Shown piece by piece: positions 23,075-32,012 of a stretch of DNA of 44,294 bases. The DNA is from CAZKBP01 sp964551015. GTDB taxonomy: Bacteria; Bacteroidota; Bacteroidia; Cytophagales; Microscillaceae. Location: positions 1 to 44,294 of the forward strand of contig CAZKBP010000042.1 in NCBI GenBank assembly GCA_964551015.1, in the 5' to 3' direction. The notes below the pieces were generated by a model. That model was not told the DNA's origin. It was given only the letters and a program-made list of their open reading frames with translations, and made no database searches. Numbering within the stretch: position 1 is the first letter of the stretch; every line of letters begins with the position of its first letter. A program made the position numbers and the translations under genes.

Positions 23075-26000
23075 CTATTTGACGACAAACCTTTTAGAAA
23101 TAAAGCCTTGCTTTGTCTTTAATCTGAGGATATAAGTGCCAGGAGCGTAATGGCGTGTGTCAAATGCTGCTTGCCAGCGGTTTTCTTCTTTTTGTAAAGA
23201 GGTACGAGTGATGAGATTACCTTGGGAATCATAAATAATAGCTTGGATAAAATCTTCTTGCAGGGCTTGGTCAAACTCCACGTGAATAATTTCGGGGCCA
23301 GGGTTAGGGAATAATTTGACGTGCTGACTGAGCCCTCTTAAACTGGGCTCTATACCCACGGGTGTATTGAGATTGGCTAAAAATACCACCCAGTCTTGGT
23401 CGGGCTCAGCGGGTGGTTGTCCTACACTAACCTCCGTGCCGGCCGTTACAAAGGGGACATCTCCTTGCTGTAATTCTCCTCCCTGACGCGGATTATACCA
23501 GAAAACATCATAAGTTTGGTCTGATTCTTCCAGCAAGATATTGGTACTTCCCCCTTCACCCAGATAAATAACATAAGCTTCCCCGGGTTTAGCTAGGCAA
23601 AACTTGGAGTTGCTATCATCCGAATTACCAATGAGGGCGTTCTGATTTTCCATTTCCCAGAAGGGGACGGCAAATTTTTGAAAAAACTCGAGCGCGTAGC
23701 GATTGTAATCCCACATACGATCTCGGCTTCGGAAGTCTTGGCAGTTCAAATCATTCTCTGGAAGTTGGTAACCAAAGTAATACTCCACACCAGCTCCACC
23801 TGCCATCAAGTTCCCCCAGAGTACCCATTTACGAATATCTTCTTGGCTGGGGGTGGTAATGGTATCTAAGCCGGGCCATCCTTGATCAGGAGGAACACCA
23901 ATCTGGAAAGGGCCTTGCTCATCGTTGGCCACGACCCATTTTTTGCCCACTTCGGCAGAGCGTCTTACCCACTCGAGGGTTTGCTTGTGAACCTGTCTGA
24001 AATTAAGTTGTAGAGAAGGGCCGCTCAGTTCAGAGGAATCTCCTAGGAGGTTACCATAGACTTGCTCTTGTTGTCCGGTACCAGGAAAAGTGTGGATCAC
24101 GATGGGGTGGCCGTAAGGATCAATTTTTTTAATGAACGCGGCCATGGCTTTGTGTTGCTCGGTGCTTTGGGTATTTTCTTCACCTAGATTCCAATTGAGA
24201 GCCAGATGATGTCCAAAACGAGCAATCAATTCACGATAATATAATTTACGAGTAGTACCCACTTCTCCTTGATCCAGACCCCAGATAGGGTCATCATCAT
24301 TTTCGGTTTCTTGGGTTTTGAAATGCAGATAAATACCTTTTCGGTCGGCCTGTGAGAATACAATTTCCCATTGATCTAATTTAGAGCAATCATAGCGCAA
24401 GGGATTGTCGGGTGCTACAAAAGGCCAAACATTTTTACCATCTCCTCCGGCATTATAAGTAAGGAAACTGACGCTGTTGTTACCCTCACTGGCGATATAA
24501 TTCATAGCTCCGATAATTCCTTTCCCTTTTTCTCCCTGCCAGACTGGGTCGGTTTCTTCCCAATCTTTGATATGTGGTTCGTAGGTTTTAATAATATTGA
24601 AGCTATCACTTCGGATGACTTGTGCTTCGGTATTATCAAAGCCTTCGTAGGCTAGAAAAGTCTCAGGGCTATCGGTTCCTGCTTTTAGGAACCACTCACC
24701 GTTCTGGAAGCGCAAGAAGTGAGCTTCCACGTACTGTAAGAATCCTTTGCTACGAAAATCATTAGGATCATTAAAGTCTTCAATGATAATACTGCCAGAT
24801 TCTCCGTCAAAATAATCAGCAACACCTGCCAAAGGATCATCGCTAATGGCCACTTCTTCTCCACTTCTGAAGGAAACGGTGTATTTCCACGTGCCTGCCT
24901 CATCGGGTCTGAAATGAACTTTCCATTGATTTCCTTCATCGGCACCTGTCTCGGCAGCATTCCCATCAGCTGCGTAGTAGCCGGGGATAACATAAACTTT
25001 TTCTTGGCTAGGAGAGGTAAAGGTTACATCGAGGCGATAGTCTAGAAAGGGATTAGTCGAGGCTAACTCCGAGGTTTCTGGACCCTCAAAAGACAAGGTG
25101 AGTAAATGCCATTTTTTGGTTTCGCCTTCTATCTCGAGCGTTTTTGCGCCAAGCGTCTGACCAGATACCCAATTAATCAATTTTTGAATATAGAGGCGAT
25201 TATCTACCTCGCTCAGATCAGTTCCAGCACCACGATTCCAGAACGTGTTACGATCAAAAGTGCCCACTACTCTACCTTTTCCAATTTCGGCCACAGCTAC
25301 GGCGCAGTCTATGTCATAATTTTGAATCTCGAAGCCAATGTCTGGATCGTAGATATTGACGGTGCCACCTTCTCCACCGTTTTGGAAGGGAGCCAATTGA
25401 TAGACCGTGTCATTGGGTTGTTTTTCCTCCCAATCCTTGAGAATCCGAATCGGGCTGCAGCCTTCCCCACGAAAACGTAGTGAGCGAGGCTTACCATCTT
25501 TGGTATTGATAAAATGGTCTCTTGACCATTGATTGACTAGATTATCTCCTCCGGCTCCACCTTGATCGGTAAAAAAATACATCCCAAATTGGGTCATGAG
25601 TAGATTGTTGCTGTCTCGCCCCTGTTCGTTCGCTACTCCTACAATACGAAAATGACCGCCAAAGGCCGAGTCAGAGTAACCAATCAATCCACCGCCTGCC
25701 CTTACCCAAGCATTGATCGCCTCTACTTCTTCGGGGCTCCACATTTTCTGGTTGGAACCTAGAATAATCACATCAAACTGGCTTAAAAACTCTTGGGTGA
25801 GCGTGATCTCCTGGTCGTACATCTCCACGATGCTCGCTCCGGTCTCTGTAATCGCTTCGGCAAATTTGATCATTCCCACCTTACTCTCATCTTGTAGGCG
25901 CATTTGCTCAAATGGAAATCCTTGATAGCCTGCTTCGGTAGGTTTCAATCCCGTTGAATCTACATTACCATAAATATAGAGTACCTTGGGAAACTGCTCC

Positions 26001-27433
26001 TCTACTATAATTTCCACGGGTAGACTGGTTCCCTGATAGTTGTTAGCTCCAAACTCGAGGGTAGTTTGGTAAGTGCCTACGCTTAAATCCTTCGTTTGAA
26101 AATCTAAGATAAGCTCACGGCTATTTGGGTCAGTGCTTGCTGGGCGATTTACAATCGAGAGCCATTCCTGACTATCTATATCCTGCTCGATGGTGAAAGG
26201 AATTTCTTCTCCGTATGACCAAAGGAACACGGGATGCTCTAATCGCTCGCCTTTTTTCAATTTCAGGCTAATCTGCTTAGGGTTAACTCCTAATTCTTTT
26301 CTGATAGTCGTCTCAAAGGGGGCACTAATCGCATCATCGACAGGAGTAAACCAATTAATAGATCCGTGAGAGACGATGAGTTCATCTCCAAGGGCTTTTG
26401 CAGAAGGGGCAAGTCTTCGGAAAGGAAGTTCTCCAATGTCTTGCCAAGTTTGTGTTCGAGGATCAAACTCGGTAATATTACTAAGTGCCACCCTCGCCAT
26501 GCCTACTGGAACTCCATACTCGGAACGCCCCCCTACGATCACAATTTTACCCTCTGGGGTTACAAAGGTGCCTGGCTCGAAATGAGAGCGTTGGAAGGGT
26601 AAATCTGTAATTCTCGTCCAACGATCAGCAATGGGGTCATAGCGATGTACATAAGACAGGTCTTTTAATAAATTGCCATTATCATGGCTAAATTGCCCTC
26701 CAATGGCGTATAACTGCCCACCCAAGCTGACTGCGGCCAGGTGATTACGAGGAATAGGCAAAGGAGCTGCTTTTTTCCAGCCCTGTTTGAGGTCGGTCAG
26801 ATCGAGTACATAGTGTGCATTGTTGTCAATTATCCGGTCTGGCATCAGTCCTCCATACACATGCAGGTAATGAGCTACCCGAGCAGAGCCGTGGGAAGCC
26901 ATCGGTTCGGGGAGAGGCGGGCCTTCACTCCAACTATTACTCACGAGGTCATAGATTTGCACGCGGGTCGTAGAGGCTCCGGGGTTATTACCTACAAATC
27001 CACCTGGTATCCACACTTGCTGATTATAGCGTACGGGAGTTACATGGGAGACAGGTTCTGGTATGGGAGCTACATCACTCCAGGTCTGACTGTTTGGATT
27101 ATACACTTGGCTACGATCCGTGATGGTGAGCAGTTCATTGGTGCCATCTCCATTCGTATCTATGTAATCATTAAAACCAGCAAAAACGTAGTATTTGCCG
27201 TCTGCTACGAAAGTAATAGCCTCGGTTCGTTTCTCTCCAGATGGAGGTAAATCTGTCCAAGAAAAGTTGAATAATTTTGAAAGATTTGAAGAGGTTGGGG
27301 GAATTGATTTTTCTACACGCTTTTGTTCAGGAAGTTGCAAACTTTCATCGCCTATACGAGGATAACCTAGCATCGAGGCAATCACAATGGGTAGAGACAA
27401 CAGGGCTAACTGTTTGATAGAATGGTATCTCAT
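23075..27433 (-). CDS. Giant secreted Kelch / DUF5060 / glycoside-hydrolase-like protein with T9SS sorting domain
   Basis: A 1452-residue secreted modular protein. Signal peptide about 1-22. Kelch-type beta-propeller at about 60-370 (VYNPNSQTWSDVAPIPEP, IYDLVSNSWSEGPPLPEP, FDPRTQTWQDIGELPF). A BACON-like sandwich at 385-478. A ThuA/DUF4350-like flavodoxin-type domain at 482-760 (VLYIYGNVD, FDVIILGSN, WVRAGGGLIGY). DUF5060 at about 764-870 (DYRLDVTFTSPS, FRPDEAGTWKYTVSFRSG). A TIM-barrel glycoside-hydrolase-like region at 893-1265, with possible acid/base in LNWNLGEEN (Glu1085/1086) and nucleophile in VVANDEQGPF (Glu1172). A collagen-binding-like module at about 1270-1355. A T9SS type A sorting domain at 1372-1452 (LFPNPGPEIIHVEF to GFISKRFVVK). 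It probably acts on a polysaccharide or glycoprotein at the cell surface; the substrate is unknown. Confidence 0.85.
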   Translation of the reverse strand: MRYHSIKQLALLSLPIVIASMLGYPRIGDESLQLPEQKRVEKSIPPTSSNLSKLFNFSWTDLPPSGEKRTEAITFVADGKYYVFAGFNDYIDTNGDGTNELLTITDRSQVYNPNSQTWSDVAPIPEPVSHVTPVRYNQQVWIPGGFVGNNPGASTTRVQIYDLVSNSWSEGPPLPEPMASHGSARVAHYLHVYGGLMPDRIIDNNAHYVLDLTDLKQGWKKAAPLPIPRNHLAAVSLGGQLYAIGGQFSHDNGNLLKDLSYVHRYDPIADRWTRITDLPFQRSHFEPGTFVTPEGKIVIVGGRSEYGVPVGMARVALSNITEFDPRTQTWQDIGELPFRRLAPSAKALGDELIVSHGSINWFTPVDDAISAPFETTIRKELGVNPKQISLKLKKGERLEHPVFLWSYGEEIPFTIEQDIDSQEWLSIVNRPASTDPNSRELILDFQTKDLSVGTYQTTLEFGANNYQGTSLPVEIIVEEQFPKVLYIYGNVDSTGLKPTEAGYQGFPFEQMRLQDESKVGMIKFAEAITETGASIVEMYDQEITLTQEFLSQFDVIILGSNQKMWSPEEVEAINAWVRAGGGLIGYSDSAFGGHFRIVGVANEQGRDSNNLLMTQFGMYFFTDQGGAGGDNLVNQWSRDHFINTKDGKPRSLRFRGEGCSPIRILKDWEEKQPNDTVYQLAPFQNGGEGGTVNIYDPDIGFEIQNYDIDCAVAVAEIGKGRVVGTFDRNTFWNRGAGTDLSEVDNRLYIQKLINWVSGQTLGAKTLEIEGETKKWHLLTLSFEGPETSELASTNPFLDYRLDVTFTSPSQEKVYVIPGYYAADGNAAETGADEGNQWKVHFRPDEAGTWKYTVSFRSGEEVAISDDPLAGVADYFDGESGSIIIEDFNDPNDFRSKGFLQYVEAHFLRFQNGEWFLKAGTDSPETFLAYEGFDNTEAQVIRSDSFNIIKTYEPHIKDWEETDPVWQGEKGKGIIGAMNYIASEGNNSVSFLTYNAGGDGKNVWPFVAPDNPLRYDCSKLDQWEIVFSQADRKGIYLHFKTQETENDDDPIWGLDQGEVGTTRKLYYRELIARFGHHLALNWNLGEENTQSTEQHKAMAAFIKKIDPYGHPIVIHTFPGTGQQEQVYGNLLGDSSELSGPSLQLNFRQVHKQTLEWVRRSAEVGKKWVVANDEQGPFQIGVPPDQGWPGLDTITTPSQEDIRKWVLWGNLMAGGAGVEYYFGYQLPENDLNCQDFRSRDRMWDYNRYALEFFQKFAVPFWEMENQNALIGNSDDSNSKFCLAKPGEAYVIYLGEGGSTNILLEESDQTYDVFWYNPRQGGELQQGDVPFVTAGTEVSVGQPPAEPDQDWVVFLANLNTPVGIEPSLRGLSQHVKLFPNPGPEIIHVEFDQALQEDFIQAIIYDSQGNLITRTSLQKEENRWQAAFDTRHYAPGTYILRLKTKQGFISKRFVVK

Positions 27434-27567
27434 AAGACTTTTGGTTAGGTAATATTACTAAGCATAGTGGTTTATGCTGACCAGAAAAATTTAATGGGAT
27501 TAAGGTGATGCTTGTAGGTTGAAAAAGAAGTGTTTTCTGAATCTTTGTATCAGGGAGAATGTTGAAG

Positions 27568-27575
27568 CAAAATTA
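27568..27575 (-). promoter_or_regulatory. Putative promoter of the Kelch/GH gene, -7 box
   Basis: Minus-strand TAATTTTG fits TAnnTTTG, about 135 bases before the ATG at 27433. Confidence 0.35.
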
Positions 27576-27665
27576 GCAAATTAATCCTTGAATATAAAGG
27601 AATTAAGATTCAATTTTTTGATATTTGATGTCTAGATGAGTCTTACACCACTTAGTTTCTGTTCC

Positions 27666-27706
27666 TTTCTCGCTACAACGGCGAGAAAGACAGCAGTTTT
27701 TTTTTT
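27666..27706 (+). promoter_or_regulatory. Terminator-like hairpin with T10 in the holB leader
   Basis: TTTCTCGC (27666-27673) and GCGAGAAA (27681-27688) form a perfect 8-bp stem with a 7-base loop. Eight bases later comes a run of ten T (27697-27706), and the holB start is 21 bases after that. No gene precedes it on this strand, so an attenuator or processing element is possible. Confidence 0.5.
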
Positions 27707-27727
27707 CAAATAACAAATTTTAATGAT

Positions 27728-28855
27728 TTGTACTTCAATGACATCATTGGTCTAACCACGGTCAAACAAAGCTTGCTGCGTGCCGCACAGCAACATCAAC
27801 TGCCCCACGCGCTCTTATTAAGCGGGAAAGTTGGTAGTGCGAATTTAGTTTTAGCTTTGGCATTGGCTCGCTATCTTCATTGTGAAAAGCCTCAGCATAG
27901 TGATGCTTGTGGGCAATGTCCCTCGTGTAAAAAATACGACAAATGGGCGCACCCTGATCTTCACTTTGTTTTTCCGGTAAGTAGCACGAAGACCGTCAAA
28001 TCCAAGCCACTTAGTCAGGAATTCATGGCACAATGGCGTCAATTCATTACCCAACTTCCGTACCCCAGTCTGGGAGACTGGCTAACCTACATAGGAGCTG
28101 AGGATAAAAAAGGGAATATTTCCGTGGAAGAAAGCCGTCAGATCATACGTGCTCTTTCCTTGAAACCTTATGAAGGCCAGTATAAAATCCTACTGATGTG
28201 GCTACCCGAGTTGATGAATATCCAAGCAGCTAACGCCATCTTAAAAGTATTGGAAGAACCCTCAACTCGTACCATTTTTTTGTTGGTTTCCTATGATCCA
28301 GCTCAGCTTATGAGTACGATTATTTCTCGAGTACAATTAATGCATATTCCGATGCTAGAAGATCAGGAAGTTGCTGATTATTTAGTACGAAAAATGGATG
28401 TACATCCCGAAAAAGCAAAAGAATTAGCTTACCTCGCAGATGGCGATCTGAATCGAGCCTACCATCTAAGCCAACAAGAACAAACAGACCAGCACGAGTA
28501 CTTTAGAGATTGGATGCGCGCTTGCTATCGCAAGGATTTGACCGATTTAGTCAATCGAGCAGATAATTTCGGGAAAATGACGAAAGAAACGCAAAAGGCT
28601 CTCCTGAATTATAGTCTGAGAATGGTACGAGAATCATTGGTTTATCGGAGTCAGAGTCGTGCTCTGTTGAGGGCACCCGCAGACAAGGTTGATTTCGTGC
28701 AGGGATTTTCTAAAACCTTATCTTTCACGAACTACGAGCAGCTACACGAAGAACTGAACAAGACTCTCTATCATTTGGAAAGAAATGCACAGGCTAAACT
28801 AGCTTTTTTAGACCTGTCTCTGCAGCTGATGCTAATGTTTGAGCACAATAAATAG
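27728..28855 (+). CDS. holB: DNA polymerase III subunit delta'
   Basis: Clamp-loader subunit of the replicative polymerase, AAA+ family without ATPase activity of its own. The 375-residue product begins FNDIIGLTTVKQSLLRAAQQHQLPHALLLSGKVGSANLVLALALARYL, where the Walker A loop is degenerate (G-K-V-G-S-A), as expected for delta'. The four-Cys zinc module is clear: HCEKPQHSDACGQCPSCKKYDKWAHPDLHFVFP (about 51-84). NAILKVLEEPSTRTIFLL (about 163-180) is the sensor-1 region. The start is a TTG; no in-frame ATG or GTG exists between it and the upstream leader, and the homology begins immediately, so a TTG start seems genuine. It converges on dxs. Confidence 0.9.
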   Translation: MYFNDIIGLTTVKQSLLRAAQQHQLPHALLLSGKVGSANLVLALALARYLHCEKPQHSDACGQCPSCKKYDKWAHPDLHFVFPVSSTKTVKSKPLSQEFMAQWRQFITQLPYPSLGDWLTYIGAEDKKGNISVEESRQIIRALSLKPYEGQYKILLMWLPELMNIQAANAILKVLEEPSTRTIFLLVSYDPAQLMSTIISRVQLMHIPMLEDQEVADYLVRKMDVHPEKAKELAYLADGDLNRAYHLSQQEQTDQHEYFRDWMRACYRKDLTDLVNRADNFGKMTKETQKALLNYSLRMVRESLVYRSQSRALLRAPADKVDFVQGFSKTLSFTNYEQLHEELNKTLYHLERNAQAKLAFLDLSLQLMLMFEHNK

Positions 28856-28864
28856 CTTGTGAGG

Positions 28865-28955
28865 TGTGAGTTGTGTGTTTTCCAAGAGACTTTACAGAAT
28901 AGAGAGAGGCACATTCCAAACCCTTGCTAGGACACACAGCTCACAACCCACAAAC
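28865..28955. repeat. Imperfect inverted repeat between holB and dxs
   Basis: TGAGTTGTGTGTTTTCC near 28866-28883 and GGACACACAGCTCACAAC near 28930-28947 are imperfect complements over about 18 bases. They lie between convergent stop codons and may end both transcripts. Confidence 0.4.
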
Positions 28956-28960
28956 ACACC

Positions 28961-30880
28961 TTATTTAAAGACTACCTCGCTCGTGGTTTCTACTGCTTTT
29001 GCGATATCGTCGGGAGCAAAGCCTGCTTCTTGATGTAGCTCGAGCTGAGTTCCGTGCTCAAAGATAAGATCAGGAATGCCTAGTCTCTGTAGGCGAGCCG
29101 TGTAGCCCTGATCTGCCATAAATTCAAGGACAGCCGAACCAAAACCACCTTGTACGCAGCCATCTTCTATGGTGATGACCTTCTGGAAATTTTGGAATAC
29201 TTCGTGCAGCATTTCTTCATCCAATGGCTTGACGAAACGCATATCGTAATGAGCCGGATTAAGTCCTTTCTGAGCCAACTTCTGACAGGCTTCTACTGCA
29301 TAATTACCCATATGGCCGATCGTGAGGAGAGCGACCTCTTCACCATCTTTGATTTTGCGACCTTTGCCAATCTCGATCTTCTCCATAGGTGTGCGCCACT
29401 CTGGCATGACACCCTGACCACGAGGATAACGAATGGTGATCGCCTTTTTAAGCTCCTTGAACTCATCCAAAGAAGCGGTGTACATTAGATTGCGTAGCTC
29501 ACTTTCGTTCATAGGAGCAGATACGATCATATTGGGAATACAGCGCATATAAGCCAAGTCATAAGCACCGTGGTGCGTAGGGCCATCTGCTCCGGCAAAG
29601 CCTGCTCGGTCTAAGCAGAAGATTACGGGAAGCTCCTGAATACAAACATCATGAATCACCTGGTCGTAGGCTCTCTGCATGAAGGTAGAATACACGTGGC
29701 AAAATACCGTCATTCCCTGAGTAGCCATCCCTGCCGATACCGTAACAGCGTGCTGCTCCGCGATCCCAACGTCAATGGCGCGGTCTGGCATTTCTTTCAT
29801 CATGATATTGAGAGAAGAGCCAGAGGGCATAGCCGGAGTAACGCCCATGATTTTGTCGTTCTGCTGGGCTAATTCTAAGATAGTGTGTCCAAATACCTGC
29901 TGATACTTAGGAGGTTGGGGAATCTCGTATACTTTCTTGTAAATTTCACCACTGATTTTATCAAAAGTGCCAGGGGCGTGCCATTTGGTTTGATCCTTTT
30001 CAGCTAGTTCAAACCCTTTTCCTTTAACCGTCACACAGTGTAAGAGCTTAGGCCCTGGGATATCTTTTAAATCCTCTATTACGCTGACTAGGTGGTTAAT
30101 ATCATGCCCATCTACGGGGCCAAAATAGCGTAGATTTAAAGCCTCAAATAAGTTGCTTTGTTTCAATAAGGAACCCTTGATGGCACCTTCTACCTTGGAA
30201 GCAATTTCTTGAAAGCGTCCAAAGCGATTGAAACGACCCAATATACGCCAGATTTCATCTCGGACTTTGTTGTAAGTATGAGAAGTCGTGATATCAGTCA
30301 GGTAGTCCTTCAAAGCACCCACATTAGGGTCAATGGACATACAATTATCATTCAGGATAATCAGCAAATTGGTGTCCGATACGCCCGCATGGTTCATTGC
30401 TTCAAAAGCGATTCCCCCCGTCATGGCTCCATCCCCGATCACGGCCACGTGTTGGCGTTCTATGCCCATTTGTTTGTCAGCCAAGGCCATACCCAAGGCC
30501 GCCGAGATAGAAGTGGAGGAGTGCCCTACTCCAAAAGTATCATAATGACTTTCTTTGCGTTTGGGGAAGCCCGAAATACCCCCGTATTTTCGGTTGGTAT
30601 GAAATACAGAACGGCGCTCAGTCAAGATTTTGTGCCCATAAGCTTGGTGGCCTACGTCCCAAACTAACAAATCGTCGGGCGTATTCAAGGCATAATGAAG
30701 TGCCACGGTGAGTTCTACCACCCCTAAGCTAGCCCCAAAGTGCCCCCCGTGGATAGAGACACTATCAATAATGAACTGACGAAGTTCTTGGCACACTTGG
30801 AATAGCTCCGAGGCAGGAAGCTTTCTGAGGTCTGCCGGATTATCTATCTTTTTGAGTAATTTTCCAGGCTCAATTAACAT
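28961..30880 (-). CDS. dxs: 1-deoxy-D-xylulose-5-phosphate synthase
   Basis: First enzyme of the MEP isoprenoid pathway: joins pyruvate and glyceraldehyde-3-phosphate with thiamine diphosphate. The 639-residue length is typical. The thiamine motif GDGAMTGGIAFEAMNHAG (149-166) to ILNDN (175-179) is intact, with HGGHFGASLG (44-53), FGVGHSSTSISAALG, the pyrimidine-domain glutamate in VGIAEQHAVTVSAGMA, and DRAGFAGADGPTHHGAYD. The C-terminal domain has QGGFGSAVLE. It is divergent from scpA, and its leader carries a terminator-like hairpin 28 bases before the ATG. Confidence 0.97.
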   Translation of the reverse strand: MLIEPGKLLKKIDNPADLRKLPASELFQVCQELRQFIIDSVSIHGGHFGASLGVVELTVALHYALNTPDDLLVWDVGHQAYGHKILTERRSVFHTNRKYGGISGFPKRKESHYDTFGVGHSSTSISAALGMALADKQMGIERQHVAVIGDGAMTGGIAFEAMNHAGVSDTNLLIILNDNCMSIDPNVGALKDYLTDITTSHTYNKVRDEIWRILGRFNRFGRFQEIASKVEGAIKGSLLKQSNLFEALNLRYFGPVDGHDINHLVSVIEDLKDIPGPKLLHCVTVKGKGFELAEKDQTKWHAPGTFDKISGEIYKKVYEIPQPPKYQQVFGHTILELAQQNDKIMGVTPAMPSGSSLNIMMKEMPDRAIDVGIAEQHAVTVSAGMATQGMTVFCHVYSTFMQRAYDQVIHDVCIQELPVIFCLDRAGFAGADGPTHHGAYDLAYMRCIPNMIVSAPMNESELRNLMYTASLDEFKELKKAITIRYPRGQGVMPEWRTPMEKIEIGKGRKIKDGEEVALLTIGHMGNYAVEACQKLAQKGLNPAHYDMRFVKPLDEEMLHEVFQNFQKVITIEDGCVQGGFGSAVLEFMADQGYTARLQRLGIPDLIFEHGTQLELHQEAGFAPDDIAKAVETTSEVVFK

Positions 30881-30900
30881 AATTATGAATCCTTTAAGTT

Positions 30901-30927
30901 AAAAAAACTGTATCCACTAGGATACAG
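30901..30927 (-). promoter_or_regulatory. Terminator-like hairpin in the dxs leader
   Basis: CTGTATCC and GGATACAG (30908-30915, 30920-30927) form a perfect 8-bp stem with a 4-base loop; on the minus strand seven T follow at once (30901-30907). The dxs ATG is 20 bases beyond. With no gene upstream on this strand, this looks like an attenuator. Further up the leader GTGCT pairs with AGCAC around an internal CTGAT/ATCAG pair. Confidence 0.55.
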
Positions 30928-30995
30928 GATCAAGAATTTAGGTGCTGATTCATCAGGTGAAGGGAGCACTTATTTAATTTTTTCATTAAACCGAT

Positions 30996-31003
30996 CAAAT
31001 ATA
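30996..31003 (-). promoter_or_regulatory. Putative dxs promoter, -7 box
   Basis: Minus-strand TATATTTG fits TAnnTTTG. It would give a leader of about 110 bases containing the terminator-like hairpin. Confidence 0.45.
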
Positions 31004-31222
31004 AATTAAGTTTTGCGATTTTTGTAATTTATCCTGTTTAGAGCGATTCCAAACAGTTAGTTTATTTAGTTTTAAAACGAAATTTCGCGCAGAAAGATTT
31101 CAAAACTTTCAATTTTTATTGAAAGATTATTATTTGCTATTTCGTGTATTGCTCGCAACAAGAACTTATTGAGCGATCTTTTTATTTAAAATAAAAATCA
31201 AAATTATAAACCCCCCAAGGAT

Positions 31223-31972
31223 TTGAGCTTCGAGATTAAATTACCCCTTTTTGAGGGACCCTTTGACTTACTGTTGTTTTTTATAGAAAGAAATGAGATT
31301 GATATCTATGATATTCCTATTGCTAAGATCACCGATGACTTTCTGGATTATATCCACCAAATGGAGCGTTTAAACATTGAAATTGCCAGCGAGTTTATAT
31401 TGGTAGCCGCCACGTTGATGAAAATTAAAGCTCGTATGTTGCTACCCAGAGACGAAAACAATGAAGAAGAAGTAGATCCACGAGAAGAATTAGTGAGTTA
31501 CTTGCTAGAGTATAAAAAATATAAGTCGGTGCTGGGCGTCCTCACCGAAATGGAGGATGAGCAACAAAAACGAGAAAGACGAGGGAATTTGCTACAAGAA
31601 TTAAAGGTGATTTCTCAGAGCCAACAATTAGAGCTAGAATTATATCACTTAGATTTGTACAAGCTTCTAAAAATTTATGAACAAGCCATTCACCGGGCTG
31701 AAGAGCGAGAAAAACAACCCACACACACCATCGTACCGTACCCGTACACGGTGAGTGGGCAGAAAGATTATTTGATTCGTCGTTTGCAAAGTCATAAACG
31801 CGTTTCTTTTCAGGAGACAATCGTCGAGTACAAGAGTAAGATCGCGGTCATCTTCAACTTTCTGGCTATTCTGGAGCTACTCCAAAATCGCTTGATCTTA
31901 TTGCATTTGGGAGAAGGCTTTAATAATTTTTGGATCGAAGCAAACCCCCATCCCCCAGAACCAGTAAACTAA
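31223..31972 (+). CDS. scpA: Segregation and condensation protein A
   Basis: Kleisin subunit that bridges SMC heads with ScpB in chromosome condensation. The 249-residue product is typical: FEIKLPLFEGPFDLLLFFIERNEIDIYDIPIAKITDDFLDYI (N-terminal kleisin region), ASEFILVAATLMKIKARMLLP, a charged linker, and a C-terminal winged-helix at about 165-240 ending VIFNFLAILELLQNRLILL. The first codon is TTG; reading back to the nearest in-frame stop (31187) there is no ATG or GTG, so it uses TTG or a nearby non-standard start. scpB is not next to it; the flippase-like gene follows 40 bases later, probably co-transcribed. Confidence 0.93.
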   Translation: MSFEIKLPLFEGPFDLLLFFIERNEIDIYDIPIAKITDDFLDYIHQMERLNIEIASEFILVAATLMKIKARMLLPRDENNEEEVDPREELVSYLLEYKKYKSVLGVLTEMEDEQQKRERRGNLLQELKVISQSQQLELELYHLDLYKLLKIYEQAIHRAEEREKQPTHTIVPYPYTVSGQKDYLIRRLQSHKRVSFQETIVEYKSKIAVIFNFLAILELLQNRLILLHLGEGFNNFWIEANPHPPEPVN

Positions 31973-32012
31973 ATAGCACCAGTGAAAATAGCTACCTCAA
32001 TTTAGACAAGCC

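Larger units (their letters stand above)
30881..31222. other. Divergent dxs-scpA leader region
   Basis: A 342-base AT-rich region. It holds the dxs promoter box, a structured dxs leader and a perfect hairpin (CTTTCAAT, 31106-31113; ATTGAAAG, 31118-31125) on the scpA side. No protein-coding frame is visible. Confidence 0.6.

Noticed and set aside
30928..30995. Possible thiamine or hammerhead RNA in the dxs leader
   Set aside because: The leader has a CTGATGA string, but neither the thiamine-riboswitch core nor the GAAA partner of a hammerhead ribozyme is present.
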